In this document: in pieces, positions 1 through 13,857 of the stretch
Position numbering within the stretch: the stretch's first letter is position 1
How the letters are laid out: each line of letters starts with the position of its first letter
Assembly (NCBI GenBank): GCA_038503065.1
Contig: JBCAMK010000009.1
Span: 62,001-126,000 of the forward strand
Origin: Paragyromitra xinjiangensis
Lineage: Eukaryota; Ascomycota; Pezizomycetes; Pezizales; Discinaceae
Reading direction: 5' to 3'
DNA length: 64,000 nucleotides
Translations under genes and position numbers: made by a program
Notes under the pieces: model-generated
Told to the model about the DNA's origin: nothing
The model's input: only the letters and a program-made list of their open reading frames with translations
Databases searched by the model: none

Positions 1-3000
1 CTCTTTCTCGAGCTGACACCCTTTCCAGGCGAGCGGAGATTCAACCTTCGCTGGGAACCCTTCTGGGAGAGTTTTCGTAAGACCGCCATTCCTTAGTCTC
101 CGAAAGCACCTATCACGGTAGCTTTTAAAGCTTGGGATCCATTCAATGTCGGGTTCTTGTGTTTGCGCAGCCGCTTCAGCGACCGGCTTTTGGACTCGGT
201 TTCTGGTGGTTGGTCGCCTACTCAGGGTCCGTCGTGGTGCGGGGGAATCGTATGCAGGGTCCTGATCAGGTGGGTATTCGTTGGCATATCGGAGTGGAGC
301 CGGCGGGGCCATTTTTATGGTAGAAATCGTTATTTGCTTTTTGCTCACGGTCGTAAAATGATTTGCTTTTTTTTTCCGTACACCCTTCTTGAGTAATGAT
401 TTCTCCTGATTCGCTCGTTTTTTTGGGTCTGTGGTAGGAGGGAAGACTTTTGTTGAAAATTTGATCAAAATGAAAGAAGAGAACTGGGCTTTTTGAAACT
501 TTTCTGTGGTGATGATTCAATGATAGTTGAGTGGGCGTGAAGAGAATGTTATTGAATTCGGATACGATTATTGAAAGGAAGAACAAACACCGGAGCTGCT
601 CTAAGCTCTCTTTGTAATCGAATACGGAGGGTGTACGGCAGCTGGATATCCAATGAAGCCTCAGTTTATGAAGCCCAGTGAGGACGCTGGGAATTCTCGC
701 TGCAGCTGAGCACAAACAGAAGTATGTACTTACTACTTATCCCTGAGTGGATTCGACCAAGGCTCACCTAGCCCTATCTTATACGGCGAACACCCCTGCG
801 AGAAAAAAAAAGATTCTTGTTGGATGGATCAGCGTGCAATGGCCAAAAGAAGGTAGACCGTAGGATGGGGGTGAAGTTGGAGTTGACACAACCGGGGCGC
901 GCCACTCGAATGCCGGAAAGAACGTTTGAGCCGCAACTACCGAGCGAACGCTACTACTAACGGTGCCGCAACCTGCAACGTCGGTGGAACAACAATTATC
1001 AAACGAAGAAAACTAGATGCTCTGGTTTAGTTGGATCGTCTCTTCTCTTGCGAACGGGATGGGCTCCTGTACGGTATTTCTATTCTTCCCTCCACCCCCC
1101 ACAACTACTTATCGAAAAGGGGTCCCGATCTAGAGGCTTGAGTTCGTTCCTGTAATATAGAGTGAGATGCGCAAAGCTCCAAGGGCCTTCGTGTTGTTAG
1201 CGTATTATGTAGTACATATCCGTGGAAATTCGATTCCCCTGTCCATGTTTCATTCAGTAGTGTCACATCGAACGAAGCATGCATTCACGGCGCAATATCA
1301 TCCAAGCCGTTCATTCCAGAACCATTCCATCCTCTTATCCCTACACGGCTATGTGTTGTGTTTCCAAGCACTGGATCTCACTCTTTTCACCGGGGCCGAA
1401 AACTCCATGGCTCTATACCATCGTTGATCCCAACAGTCGATGTAAGGATGAGCGTGAATAAGTCCGCTCGTAAGTGCGAAGAAATATCAAACATCCTTAC
1501 TTTCGGGCCGGAGCTGCTCCCTCTCCAGCAGGTCTGTAGTCTTCGTGATCACTTGATCACTTGCTATGCCCAAGAAGGCAATAACAAGAGAAAAGACGAA
1601 GGGGAGAGAAAAAAAAGTAATACAGGGGAATAAGCATAACCGATTGAAAACTTCTCGTAAATAAAGCCACTCAGCCTCAAGTTTGACATCTTATGATACC
1701 GGAAAGATTCTCTGTGGCGGATGAGGCAGAATCGTTGCGGATCAATGCATGGGGATGGGTACCAATGTATGAGTATGTTCTGCACCAAAACAATTTCAGA
1801 TGTCGACGCGTCGTATCGATCCATATTCCTTGCGCATGGCCCTGCATAAGTAGGTACCACACTCGCGGGCGGAAAGACAGGCGTACGTTGTGGACAGCCA
1901 TGGGGGGGTTCGGCAAAGTCTAGACTACCAACGATACATTAGCCAGAGCATCGTCTGGGATGGCGGAGAGGAATTATCAGGCCTGAATCGAGCAATTCGT
2001 TTCTGGACAGTCGTCATTGAGGGCAATACCGTGATATGGGGGGGGGATTGACTTGAGGGTACGCATACGGGAAGAGCCTTACAACTCTATTCAACTATCA
2101 GATTTTATTTTTTTGGGGAGCACGGAATGAGTCGCAAATGTCTTTCATGATTCATGTTTCTCTCTTGCCTTGTCTTTCGTCCCCCTTACTAGTATGTGAT
2201 ACATGCCCTGGTGGCAATTGTTGGGTAAGAACAAAAAATAATTAATGGATTTTTTTGTGATTTTCCATTAGTTTGCGGCGTTCACACATAGCTCATCTCA
2301 TGAGCAATAAGTTCCCCTGTCTCCACTACATGTACGTCCGCCTCCAACTTCCCCCACCCTGGGTCATTGGATTAGTGTCCGTGCTTCCGCCTCAGGCACA
2401 GAAAGTCGTTGATGAAGGTTAGCGTCAGGAACACACGAAAGGGGGATGCAATGGAATAAGAAAAAAGGAAAGAAAAGGAAGGAAGGCAAGAAAAGAAAAG
2501 AAAAAAAAAAGAGACCCACGATACAGGAACTCCGCGGTAAGGACCGGTTGGCCGGGCAGATTCACTCTCACTCGCTCTCTATGGCTATCTCTGTTCCAAC
2601 TCTTGTAACCCCCACATATCTTTGTCGTTGAGAATACATACACATGTACATGTACATGTACAGCTCCCACGAATGTCAAGCTTCTGACTGATGTTTGACA
2701 ATGAAATACAGAGACCGCGTAATGAGTATGCCGGGAATCGAAGACAAATTGACTAAATGTACCTGATTGCTCTGGACTCTCTCATCGCACAGACTTTACA
2801 GTTGTGGTGTTACGTGAGAAAACGCCATAGATAGAAGTTCCATCTGAACTTCGCGTGAAAGACCAAACCGGGCGATGGATGTGCTCCAGAAACCTTATTA
2901 GCGAGCTAAAATATCTCATATGTGAGTATATGCCGTCCTCCCGTGATCTTGAGTCCGTCCTGTTGAGTCCATCCTGTTGAGTCCATCCTCGTCAGGTCCA

Positions 3001-6000
3001 CCCTCGTCAAGTCCATCTCCCTCCCTCCCTCCCTCCCTCTCCACCCTCCATCCCTCCCTCTCTCCACTCCCCCACTCATCGCCACTCATTTTCATCCATG
3101 TGGCCTTCGGGTATCATATCATCATGTTCCTGATTAACTATCGCTCCCGAGACAAGATAACGTTGGAAAAATCCATCTTCTTCTCAAACCTAGACATCCT
3201 CTTCCCGAAATGAATCCCTCTGTCAGTCTCTATCCCCACTGATGTAAAAGAATATTCACTGTTTTGAATAGAATCCCCCATGCATGACGAATACCCACAC
3301 CCCCCCGTCTGTGCCGGTGAGATAATGATAAACGTGGTGTGAGACCCCCCGCCAAGGTTACCACCTACCTACCACCTGTAGACTGTGTACCCGGTCTGCT
3401 TTCCGTCTTCTATTTTCCCGAGACATGTTCGAGTATTATGTCGTGCAGAACCTCTTCTGAACCCTCCATCCCTCCCCCCCCCTCAGCTTACCTATACGCA
3501 CATAGGTTGTTTGGGCGCCACCAGCGAGCCTCTCGCTACGATTCTGCAACGGCTGATCGTCAATCTCGGGATCGCTAAGTTTCCCATTGTGTGTAGCCAT
3601 ATATTTACTGTTTTGATGTAACGGCCTGAGATCCCGACCAGGGCAACAGCCTTCGGATCGAAGAGAAGGTTCACGCCACGAAGATTTGGCTTTTCTCGCT
3701 TCTCCTCTACCTCGATCACGAAAAAGGGGAATGACCACATGTAGGATAGTTTCACGATAGTATGATTGAAAGCGTAGCGGAAGCGCAGGTAAGATTAAAC
3801 CCTGCTTTGGCTTTAGGGAGTCTACCATTCGGATACTTCGTCCTAAGGGAGCTTCCCTCAGGAGATAAGGTCCCAAATAGAAACCCTGATCACGGGCAAG
3901 GCAGCAGCGGAAGATGTGGTGATGGACAGGACACGGCACTATATTTTGACTGCAACCTGTATAACGTGAAGCGAAGGGGTGTGTTGGTAATGACGGGAAA
4001 AAAAAAGAGAAGGCAAGACCACGATATTGGGACATATCGGGGTAGCTCTCGGCTGACGGAAGATCCCAAGGGCTAGGGTTCATCAGAAGCAGTAAGGTAC
4101 AAATCTCCCCCAATCGATCTTTGGCAATCTGGCAACTCTTACATCATAATTGCTCTACTAACCCGGAGTACCTGCTGGGGTGAGCTGCATGATATTCTAA
4201 CATGGGTATTAATAAAGTCGCTCGCATATGGTGTTGCCTCAGTCGCAAGTCTGTCTTCATTCTCCACTTGACCCGACATCAGTACCGCTTCCAAGGATAC
4301 AAGCCAAACAATCCCTAATTTAATCGAATTAAACCCAAGCGCGGCTACTGCCGATTCCGAACTGATATGACTGGAACCATTTATTACAGATCCTGGAGTC
4401 GCTAACGGGGAGACCGGTTTTCGTGTGAACATGGGTTGGATAAACGAAACGGTATCGTGGATTTTGCATAGGAGCTTTGGGTCTAGTATATTGCTGTGGG
4501 ACTTTTCGCTCTAGATCTTCTCACATGTAGTGCGAAATCTTTATTCTAAAGCCCCTGTGTATGCAATCTGGGCAGCTTGGAGGCGTGCATATACGCTGCT
4601 ATTTTGTGATATCCAGGTTTGATAACTTCCTGTTTCCGCTGCAACCTACTTTGTTTGCAACAGGGGATATAATATTAGAACTAAAGAGTGTGTGTGAAAA
4701 ATCCTTTTGAGATTGGTACTACCAGACAGAATTCTTTGTGCTCTGAAAATCACTCGACAAGGCTGCCAAGCAACTGTCAGCTAGCCTTCGGGTTCTAAAC
4801 GAGTTTTTTAATATTAATCCCAGGGAATGCTGCATCTTCGTCTTTACAAATTCCCGGGATACTCACGGAAGACCAGTTAGCTTTCCTTTTCGCATGTCGG
4901 TCATTTTCCGGCAATATTATTAGCCTAGAGTTCGGCATGAAGATTTTCGCTGTCTAACAGTTTCTAGAGGACTAAACTGTTCCATACACCGGTAGGTAAT
5001 ATATGGGTCAGATCTACCCGGCACTTTCTTGCCCTGTAATCTTGCCACATGTCAGTAACTTGTATGTATGGTAACGGTACTTTATTTTTCGCCTGTATCG
5101 AACCCCTGACTCGTGCAGAGAACAACTGAGGTGCACTTCTCTGCAGATAATACGAATTGCATACCTTCCCGTTTAGTAGCAGCGAACACTGTCTAAGACT
5201 TTTTCTTTCCATTCCAGATGCTTGTTTCAGCCTTTTCAACGGCCACAGTAACAAGGCCCACACGTGTCTGCTGGGAGGGGATTTTGGACTGGGCTAGACT
5301 TTTCAAGTCTCAATATATCAGCGACCGTGAGTCGATATTGAGGGATAAGCGCTTCTATAAATTGGTGGGTAGGTTTTAGCGTTGTTAATTCCGAGAAAAG
5401 TTTTACGGGCCGGGCCCTTCTCTTGCGAAGAACCCGCATTAATTTGGAGCATCGTCTAACATAGTTGCAATTTATCGTATATGTGAGGATAAATTAGAAA
5501 TCAAACCGCCGTCGGCCTGCTAGAATAGGTTAATGCTTGGCGAGTGGGCAGGTTTATCCATTGATGAGGGGACCCTGTCGAGCCCGTACCGATCGCGAGG
5601 TAACGGATATATGTATCGATCTCTCCTTTATTTGATTGGTAAATAACTGGTCCTCGATAGGTTAGATGGGATAATAGGTAGTAAGAGTATCGTAATGCTT
5701 TGCAATGCCGCCGCACGAATCATTCCCGAGTGTTACCGTTGTCAATATTAGGCTGGATGCACATAGCAGCGGTCTTTAAAACTGTGCACATAATGCGGCG
5801 CTGGCTAGCGTGAAGTGGAACCAACTTACTACTCATGCGGCGTTGAGCGGCTGGTTTGGCCGTGGCGTACAGAAACCGTGTCTGGCAGACATTCCTTTTG
5901 TGACGTGTGCCAACTTATAGTAACTGAAACAGCTAATAGGTGCTGCGTTCGGTTCCTACCATTTTTATTAAATTTTCCGGTTTGGGGTTCCTGTTTGGGA

Positions 6001-9000
6001 ACCCTAGCCCATTGTTCTCTTTCATGACCGTGGGTTTCTACGACAAGATTTTCACGAGTCCTTTGTGATGTGCCCCCCAAACTCGTGCATTGTGCTGAAA
6101 GACTTATGGCACCAGCTTCTGTGTTTCCTGTCGGTGTGAAATCGCTCTCACCGTTTCCTCAATCCTTGTTCACTTTGTGCCACGGTGTCTAGATCTATAG
6201 TAACGCTATAGATTTCCCTATAATATCTTTTAACTGCGTGACTAGCCTGCGGCATACCGCAGTTTGATAAATCAAAAAGCGTTAGAACTAGGATCTAATC
6301 TCGGAGGTAAGCTAGCATAGCGCCATCACATGTAGATCTAGGGTCACCAAAGTCGCCATTTTCTCTCTCGGGGGCTATGATAGTAGCTAGACTTGTCCGA
6401 GAAGAGGGTGTTCGTGGATTGATAATCTCTTCCAGAATAGGATTTTGTACATTTCGTAGGTACACTAGGATATACGTAGTATAGATCAAATCTTCGGGAT
6501 CCCCCAACTGTCCATGGTTGCGAAACATAATTCGACAATTTGACTGCCGGTCATTGCGTATACCCTGGTGTATGTACTTGCGTTTCTCGGCGTACATATG
6601 CATATGGCGACAGCTACCTGGGGGACAGGTAATTCGGTACCAGATTTTGGGACAAGCCCCGCCAACGACAAGACACCTTTTAGCGGGGGGGGGGGGGCGT
6701 TACTGGTGCCCCGCTGTTTCCTGGCGGGGGATTTACTTATTTGGGGTGATTCCCGAGCTGGGGGCCTTCTGGAAATTTCCCTAAATCCCGGGTCGGAGCG
6801 GGTTTTCATTTCTCCTCCTATCAGATCTGGCTTGCTTTGGGATTCGTGGGAAAGAACGCTAGATAACAGTATCAAAGAGCGGTTTTTTTTCCTTTTCTTT
6901 CCCGTGGAATTTCGGGTTTGTTTCGAGGGGTACCGTATTCCCTGTAATTGCATTGAGGTGAAATTCCTTAGGCGTGGGTTTTTTTCTTTCTAAATCTGGC
7001 CTCGGACCATCGCCGATACGAAGGGCATTAAACTGCAGAGTTTTTTTTTTCTACGACTCCCCGCAAGGCGGGTCTTTTTTGCCTTTTCTGGACTAGAATT
7101 CTCTTGCTAAAGTTTGGTTTCGTTCTCTAGTTGGGCTGAAATCATCTGTTCACAAAGTGGAGGTAAATAGCTCTCTGGGGGGCCGGTGTGGGCGGGGACG
7201 TTCAGTAGACCAATCAAGCAGCGGCGCGGCATTATGGGTATTGTACGGCTTGGCAATTTTGCTTGCTATATTGGGTAAATTTGAGCAGTCTGCTGAAACA
7301 GTTTATGCCTTAGGATGTCATGATAACACTTATGGGGTTTATCACCGTCTTGGAAAGTGGTGTGATTCTTACCTTTGGCGGGGGTGGTAAGTGGAACAGA
7401 GCTTCCAAGAAACCAACAACATTAACATCCGCTGCCTTCTATGGCTTGGTCGACCCTCAAGGCGGATGATTCTCGATCATGTAAGCTCTAGAGTTAAAGT
7501 TCAATATCTGCATCTCCTCGGCTTAGAATTACTGGGCAGAGATAGATTCTGCGGCGATTGTGAGTCTATCCGGTTACCGCTCCGGACCTGCCTGATTCTA
7601 TAGAACCTGGGCTGGGCACTACTCAATTACTTGGCTGTGTCGAAACTCGGCTTCCGCGCGTTCTACGCTTACACTAAAACCCTGCTACGCAATTTCAATC
7701 ATAGGTACCCGTAGGTAGTATGGTTCTGTCCTGGTTTTGAGCGGATGTTAGATTGTACATTAGTAAGGTTGCTATTAGGATAGTGACGTCAATGCTGTGT
7801 AGGCTAAGGCGGATTACCTCAGCGCTCACACGAGGCTCTTGTGGAGGATAAGATATGTTTTGTTACTTTCTGACCTTTCTAGTAAACTTTAGACTAGGTG
7901 GCTATCGGCTTAGGAATTATTTTGGCAAGCAATGGGCATGACGTTACGGACTGCTTGGAACTGGATGAGGCATAGTAGGACGAGGTTTGAGCCGCTTGCT
8001 ATACATGAGCATGACGTCGCTCTCTAGGATAGGTACCATGCAGCCGCAATGTTGGAGTGCATCTCTAGATCTGTGGTGCTACGACTAATGATTTAGACGG
8101 CTCTTGGTGAGATTAGTAAACTACTTGTAAGTGGGTGGGTAAATGGGTAATCTATAGAGCAACGCGGGGATTCATGGGCAAAGATATAGAGGTAGCTTTA
8201 ATACGTCTAGAATTAGGTCTTCTCGTTAGGACTTGCTAGTGTTCCGTCGAGGGGTGTTGTATGGGAGAACCATGCGGGAGATCATATTGGATTCTCATAT
8301 CTTCTGGGCTCTAGACGAGACTGATACGTTTCGCCGGGGGCTCTACATCTGCACTACATCTGCGCTCCCAGGTCTTTGCTGTAGGCTAATGGGCAGAGCG
8401 AAAAATGACAGACAACCTAACGGGATACCGATCATTATTCTTTGGTGATTGATGAGATGGTATTGACGTGGCAATTAAGAAACTCAGAGAATGTTGGACG
8501 GGGGTAGGTTTGTTTGGAGCTGCGCTGTTTCAGCGTCCGAGAATCTGCGCGAGGGATACAGTGCTTGGAAATAGCTAATGCGGATCAGTGAGCAATTTTT
8601 TGTTCCACGAAAAGCTGAAATAGGAATTCAGATGCTTTGAATTTTCGTGACCCGTAAAGATTGAAGAGAATACCGGAATAGCAATTCAAGTAACAATCGG
8701 TGAGACTATTCCTTGAGTGATATGGGTATGGATCGTGATGAGGTAAACTATCGCGCTGCATGCACATCCCCCGGAATTTTGTGGGGGTGAGTATTTCTTG
8801 CCCTGTCACAGGGCTACCCAGTAACTATGCTGCGGAACACCTCCCGCATATATGCAAGTAATACTACATGCATCGTTGCTGCATAGTCAATGCATGTAAG
8901 GCGCTCTATCTATATCTAAAAACCGTTTCCCGTAAATCAACCGGGTCTGTGTTTCCCCTTGGAAAGACCATGTTTTTTCCTTCAATGCATAAGCTGTGAA

Positions 9001-12000
9001 ACCAAGTGGCTTCAATCTCGAATTGCGTCGTCAAATCAAATGGCCCGAAATCAGATCTCGGAACATAGCTAGTGCAGATCTACTAGTAAGCTTTGGTGCT
9101 ACAGCTAAATCTGTCCTGGAGAAAAAAAACTATATGAGTACGTAATATTTGTTGTGCTGTGACTAAACTACCGGCGTTGATAAGGCGGCGTGACGCTATC
9201 ATTTTACTACGGGCTGCACTCCCTGATCTTCGATGTTACAATTCCCTGGGGTAGCTGTGTTTTGGTAAGGGTAGATTCGCAGTTTTTAGAGATCTAAGTT
9301 CACATGAGTTGTATACGGGCGCTTCACATACCCTGCGCCTGTGGCACTTTTGATCACTTAACCAACAATGCTAGGGAAAAGACTATATACCCCTGGAATG
9401 ATCGAAAAGATGATTGCGTATGCGTTGGTACCGAAATAGAGCCTCAATATTTCGCCTTGTGCCTCGGATTTGGGCCTCAGTTTTGGATCTTAAGAACTAC
9501 GAAGGAGGGCGTTATATTGCGCATGCATGAGTTTCCTGTAGCGTGAAATAGCAACGTTGTTTAGTCTCTGGCCTAGGAATTATTTCCTGAATAAGGTAAT
9601 AGCGGGGAAATGGCTCGGGGTTACAATATTCCGGTGTGGTTTGTTGATAGGCCTGATTACCGTAAGCTTAGGTGATCGGTTGACTATTTCGTGTAGACAA
9701 GCTTCATGTCACCATGGTCATATAAAATCGCCCCAATATCAGATATATCATGTCTATTTTCTCGTGGGCTTGTTAATCCCCTGTTGGTTCGGTTCATGCC
9801 GTCTGGACCTAATTTGCCAAAATTTAATAAGGGTTCGAATCGAATCTACCCCACCGTCCACGGCGGGGTCCACGATATGGTCCCGCCTACGCCACCGATC
9901 TTCACCGATCATAGCTCAAATCATGTGATATAGTGATTTCCTGGAGCTACACATCATGCGTATGGGGGTATCACGGGGGTGTGATAAATAGTATTGAAAA
10001 ATAATAATGAAAAAACTGCTGCGGCCACAACGATCGGAATGTGACTTTTGGGCCGTAGCTGGACATGGGTTTTCACGTTGCATGCATTATTTTGTAAAAA
10101 AAGGTCAAAATATATAGCTGTTCCTCTTATGGCTTAGCAGCTATCGAAGCCAGGAGGCCGTTTCTGAATATACAAGCGAGTAAGAAAAGGGAGGGAAGGA
10201 GTCACGATTAGCATGGCAAACGGGAATCAATGTTGGCTGGTTTCGAAATTGCATTTTCCCGAGTTAGCTTCGGGATGGCTGAATAGAAACTCCGCTGGTA
10301 ATTCTAAGGGCCATAATGTCCCTGAAGAATTCCAGACGAATCAATTTGCATCGTCGTGGGTGGAAATTCTGTAACTTGATGATAACTACCTGCCGTGTCA
10401 CACCATTCCCACTGTAATTGAGCAACTTCCCCAGTTGTTTCAACATAACGATATGATAGGTGTGAAAACTTATGGGCGCAGTGTCCAGAGCTAACAGGTT
10501 TTTTACATGTACAGAATTTGTTCCTTGCTGCATAGTGTATCACTCTGTGGGATCTTATTGGACTGAAGTTATCCGGTTCTAGGTAACGTGTTACGATCTT
10601 ATTCCCTTCGGCCTATTTTGTTGCGGTCGTCGGGGTTCTATGTGGTGTGGTTTTGTTTCAGAGAGCCGGAAACAAAACCATTTGGTCCGTACATGGGAGC
10701 GTCCCAGGATGGATGCTTAGTGCCCTTATATCAAGCCCTAAGCCTTCACATATTGCGTGACTGGTATTTTGTGTTTAAGGCCTCGACTTCCTGTATAGTA
10801 GATCTAGACCGCGAATGGGTGCGAATACTTTATGACTAACTACATTACCGTGCTTATGGGCTGGGACACCTGGAATGAAATGAACACTTGCGGCTACTCG
10901 GGCCTGACGGAAATACCACTCTAGAGTCTGATCGGCACGCTCCCCGGTTTTCTTTAGTTAAGCTTTTTTTATTGCTGTCATACATGTGTACACGAGGATA
11001 GGAATGTGTATTGGTCTAGGCTGGACGAGAAGGCGTCCAAACGTTTCAGATATGTATAATAATTGCCAGGAGGCCAGTCGGTAGATTGATATTTTGTAAC
11101 TGCCAACCGATTCTGTAAACTTGGACTTAAGATATCCGAGATTTACGCGAGAGGCTGACTCGCTTGGATGCACCATTCGTAAGCTGTCTTTTCAGAAGTA
11201 GCAAGTCCACTGGTTGAACGACGTAACACTTCATGCATGTAACGACAAGGGTTCCAGTATGTTTATCCATAATCTCACATCTGAATATCTCCACGATGTT
11301 GACTCACGAAGTTTCAGCTGTTACGTGCTAGGTAAGAAGTTGTAGCACGTATTGATATTTATGGAGGTGAGAAACCTACTATTAATCGTCCTCTAGTCCA
11401 ATTACTCAACCTCTCCGACCAACTACGTGCACGGGCCTTACGGTTAAGTTGCAGCAGCTGGTTGGGGCTTTGCCGAAATCTGCCGGGACCCGAGCAAGAA
11501 CAACGTTCCCTGCAGACGTGATTAATATTACTCTGTAATTGTTTCTATACAATTCTTTTAAATACGGCTTCGTAACAGTCTTGATCAAGGCCGCAGGAGT
11601 CTAGGATGAGTGAGATATCGGTAAAATTAATTCTGATAAGAGACGAGGATCGAGGCAGGATCTATTTTGAGAGTTTCCCTTGGGATACTATTGGTAGACT
11701 GGTGTAGTTCGCTCTCGATTAGCCTGTATGTAGCTTTTATATGGCCTTCTGGAAAGGGTTACAGGGTCACTTGCAGGCGAGAAGAATCGAGTGAGTTACT
11801 ATGAACAGTGTTACCTGCGTCATGGGTGGTTATTCGGTGCTATTTCATATCAGCCCTTTCGTGATCAAACTGTTTTATGCTGTGGCATGTATGACTTCCT
11901 AGATGGGTGGAATTCACCTCATGTTTCCTGCAAGAGAAACTGAAAAGGGAGAATATACTATAGAGGTGGCTGTAGGAGCTGGGGTCAAAGGTCTAGACTT

Positions 12001-12528
12001 TTCTTCGTTGAAGCGGAGGAACTATACCGTGTCACCACACTCGCTACGCCACAAGGCGCGAATAATATAATGTAACAAAGACAGATAACAAAATGCACAT
12101 TACGGATTTGGGTAATTGTTTGAGTATCTAATTTGGTATCGAACGGGCGGATTTGATGAACTTAGAAGGCAAAGATTGACATCCAATTAATATTGCTGAC
12201 ACTTAGATCCATTTGTCATCTAACCACTGAGTGTAAATGAATCCATCACGTAATAGGCTTGGGTATCGGTAGTATGTACTGTAGTGACTCGAACGAAGGT
12301 CTGGATTTGAAGAAGAGGGCTGTGTAATTTTATTATAATCACTAATTCGACTGACAGGAACTGCCTGCTGTTATCTCTATTTTGGGCTCTTTTAATTCAG
12401 GCTTTAGATTTTGCTGGGGTAACTAAGCAAAAGCTACATGTAGTAAGGGAATTTCGTGTTGCTGCCTAGAAATCATTGTTATTGCAACGTTTTGACCAAT
12501 ATCAAAACCTTATGAGTTTCCTCGAGCT
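1..12528. other. Gene-poor region with no supportable gene
   Basis: No open frame here reads like a protein. The longest (about 225 codons, minus strand near 3.4-4.1 kb) has no recognisable domain and no intron-compatible continuation. Simple tracts are visible: a purine-rich A/G run near 2,455-2,515, an ACATGT run near 2,640, short 15-base GTCCATCCT-type repeats near 2,950-3,010 followed by CCCT repeats, and a G10 run near 6,688. TpA and TAG/CTA words are frequent by eye, especially 7.6-12 kb, which would suit old mutated repeat DNA, but I could not compute an index. Confidence 0.6.
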
Positions 12529-13857
12529 CTAAGTCCATTTGAAGCATATTTTAATATCGTATGCCAATGAAATCCAACTTATATCCTCATCCTCATCCTC
12601 ATCCTCATCCTCATCTTCATCTTCATCTTCACGTGTACTATTATCCCCTTCTCCATTTTCGTCTCTATCTCCCCCGTCATCACCATCATTGTCCCCGCCA
12701 TCACCATACCTAGAGCCACCTTCTATACTTCCACTATCATTAAAAAAAATCCGATTAAATCTTCCTCCTTGGACGTCTAAACTCTCCATTAAGCTTTTGA
12801 TCCACTGAATTTCACCCGGAAACCTCCCCTCGCCTTCTTCCATCGGCAGTAAAAGCCTCAGCGACGCTAACCCCATATGACTCGCGACTCTGTAGAACCA
12901 AATCTGCTTTTTTGGATCAGCTTCAAACCCCCGACTGTCCTTCGTGAGTACGCGATGAAGCTTCGGGTAGAAAGACGGAAGGAATTGATGCAAGTCGAAT
13001 TGCTGAAACTCCCCCTCGGGCCCAACAAACTTATCGTTATTATCAGGAACGCAGTAATGAAGCCAGTCCAGTCTCAGAGCGTCACTCAACGGCTCAACAC
13101 TCTCCGCCGTCACCGGAGAGAATACCTCAGACAGGACAACCGTATGATAGAAAAGATCGCAGTAAATCCAAAAGTTTAGTATCGCCAGCCCAACATCCTC
13201 ACACACCGACAACATAGTGAACCCCCCGCCATCCTCCTCACCATCTTCCTCGTCGCTAGACTCCACATAACCTTCTTCCTTCCTCCGAAAGTATCTTTGG
13301 TAATACCCCGAGCCCGCATCTGCTGCATGGCGTCGCCACCCCTCGCGTAGCTCTTTCCCGCATTCTAGATCTAGTTCTCTCGTGATCGGACCTAGGATCA
13401 CCCTTTTCACCCAGCTTGCTCTTAGGTGATCACTTAGGCTCAACGGGTCAACTTTTAATGCTAGGCGTAGTAACGTCTCTGGTCCTGCCTTGATGGCATT
13501 TCTTAGTGTCTCCCTACGGTCTGGATGCGCTTTCTCGACTGCCCAATTAGCTAGTTTACGTGCTTTGATGGCGATGAATAAATGCGGTTGTGGGTGGAGG
13601 CCATGGTTAGGTGTTTCAGTGAGGCGTTTTAGTTGCGCTGGGGTTAGGGATGAACAGGCTAAATGGAGAGAGCGGCAGGTGAGGAGGATGGAGGATAGAT
13701 CTTGGAATGAATGGAGATATGAAGGGAGGGTGATGAGTATATCATGGGGGAGGTCGGTGAGGAGCATTGTGATGGAATGGTTTGAGGGAGCTGGAGGGTT
13801 TCTAGAATGTTGTTGGGTTAGAGGCTGAACGAAGGTGGGGTTAGCTGGATGACTCAT
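12529..13857 (-). CDS. F-box-like protein with acidic Asp-Glu repeat tail
   Basis: The single-exon frame encodes 442 residues. An F-box-like segment lies at about residues 31-75, beginning LTDLPHDILITLPSYL and followed by LTCRSLHLACSSL. This is the usual Skp1-binding helix pattern of fungal F-box proteins, which recruit substrates to SCF ubiquitin ligases. A second in-frame Met just before LLTDLP (about 13,767) is a plausible alternative start. The middle has no domain I recognise. A Glu/Asp-rich stretch lies near residues 195-215, and the C-terminal end carries alternating Asp-Glu pairs encoded by a six-base repeat. The substrate cannot be inferred. The gene runs opposite to URA3, with a gene-free stretch on both sides. 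Confidence 0.75.
   Translation of the reverse strand: MSHPANPTFVQPLTQQHSRNPPAPSNHSITMLLTDLPHDILITLPSYLHSFQDLSSILLTCRSLHLACSSLTPAQLKRLTETPNHGLHPQPHLFIAIKARKLANWAVEKAHPDRRETLRNAIKAGPETLLRLALKVDPLSLSDHLRASWVKRVILGPITRELDLECGKELREGWRRHAADAGSGYYQRYFRRKEEGYVESSDEEDGEEDGGGFTMLSVCEDVGLAILNFWIYCDLFYHTVVLSEVFSPVTAESVEPLSDALRLDWLHYCVPDNNDKFVGPEGEFQQFDLHQFLPSFYPKLHRVLTKDSRGFEADPKKQIWFYRVASHMGLASLRLLLPMEEGEGRFPGEIQWIKSLMESLDVQGGRFNRIFFNDSGSIEGGSRYGDGGDNDGDDGGDRDENGEGDNSTREDEDEDEDEDEDEDEDISWISLAYDIKICFKWT
12582..12632. repeat. Hexanucleotide repeat TCATCC/TCATCT inside the F-box gene
   Basis: The plus strand shows repeated TCCTCA units turning into TCTTCA units. On the minus strand they encode alternating Asp-Glu near the C-terminus of the F-box protein. 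The period is a multiple of three, so length changes keep the frame and alter only tail length. Confidence 0.85.

Noticed and set aside
3436..4113. 225-codon minus-strand frame
   Set aside because: No domain, odd composition, overlapping comparable frames on the other strand, and no splice context.
12539..12808. Poly-serine frame on the plus strand
   Set aside because: It is the antisense of the Asp-Glu repeat of the F-box gene.
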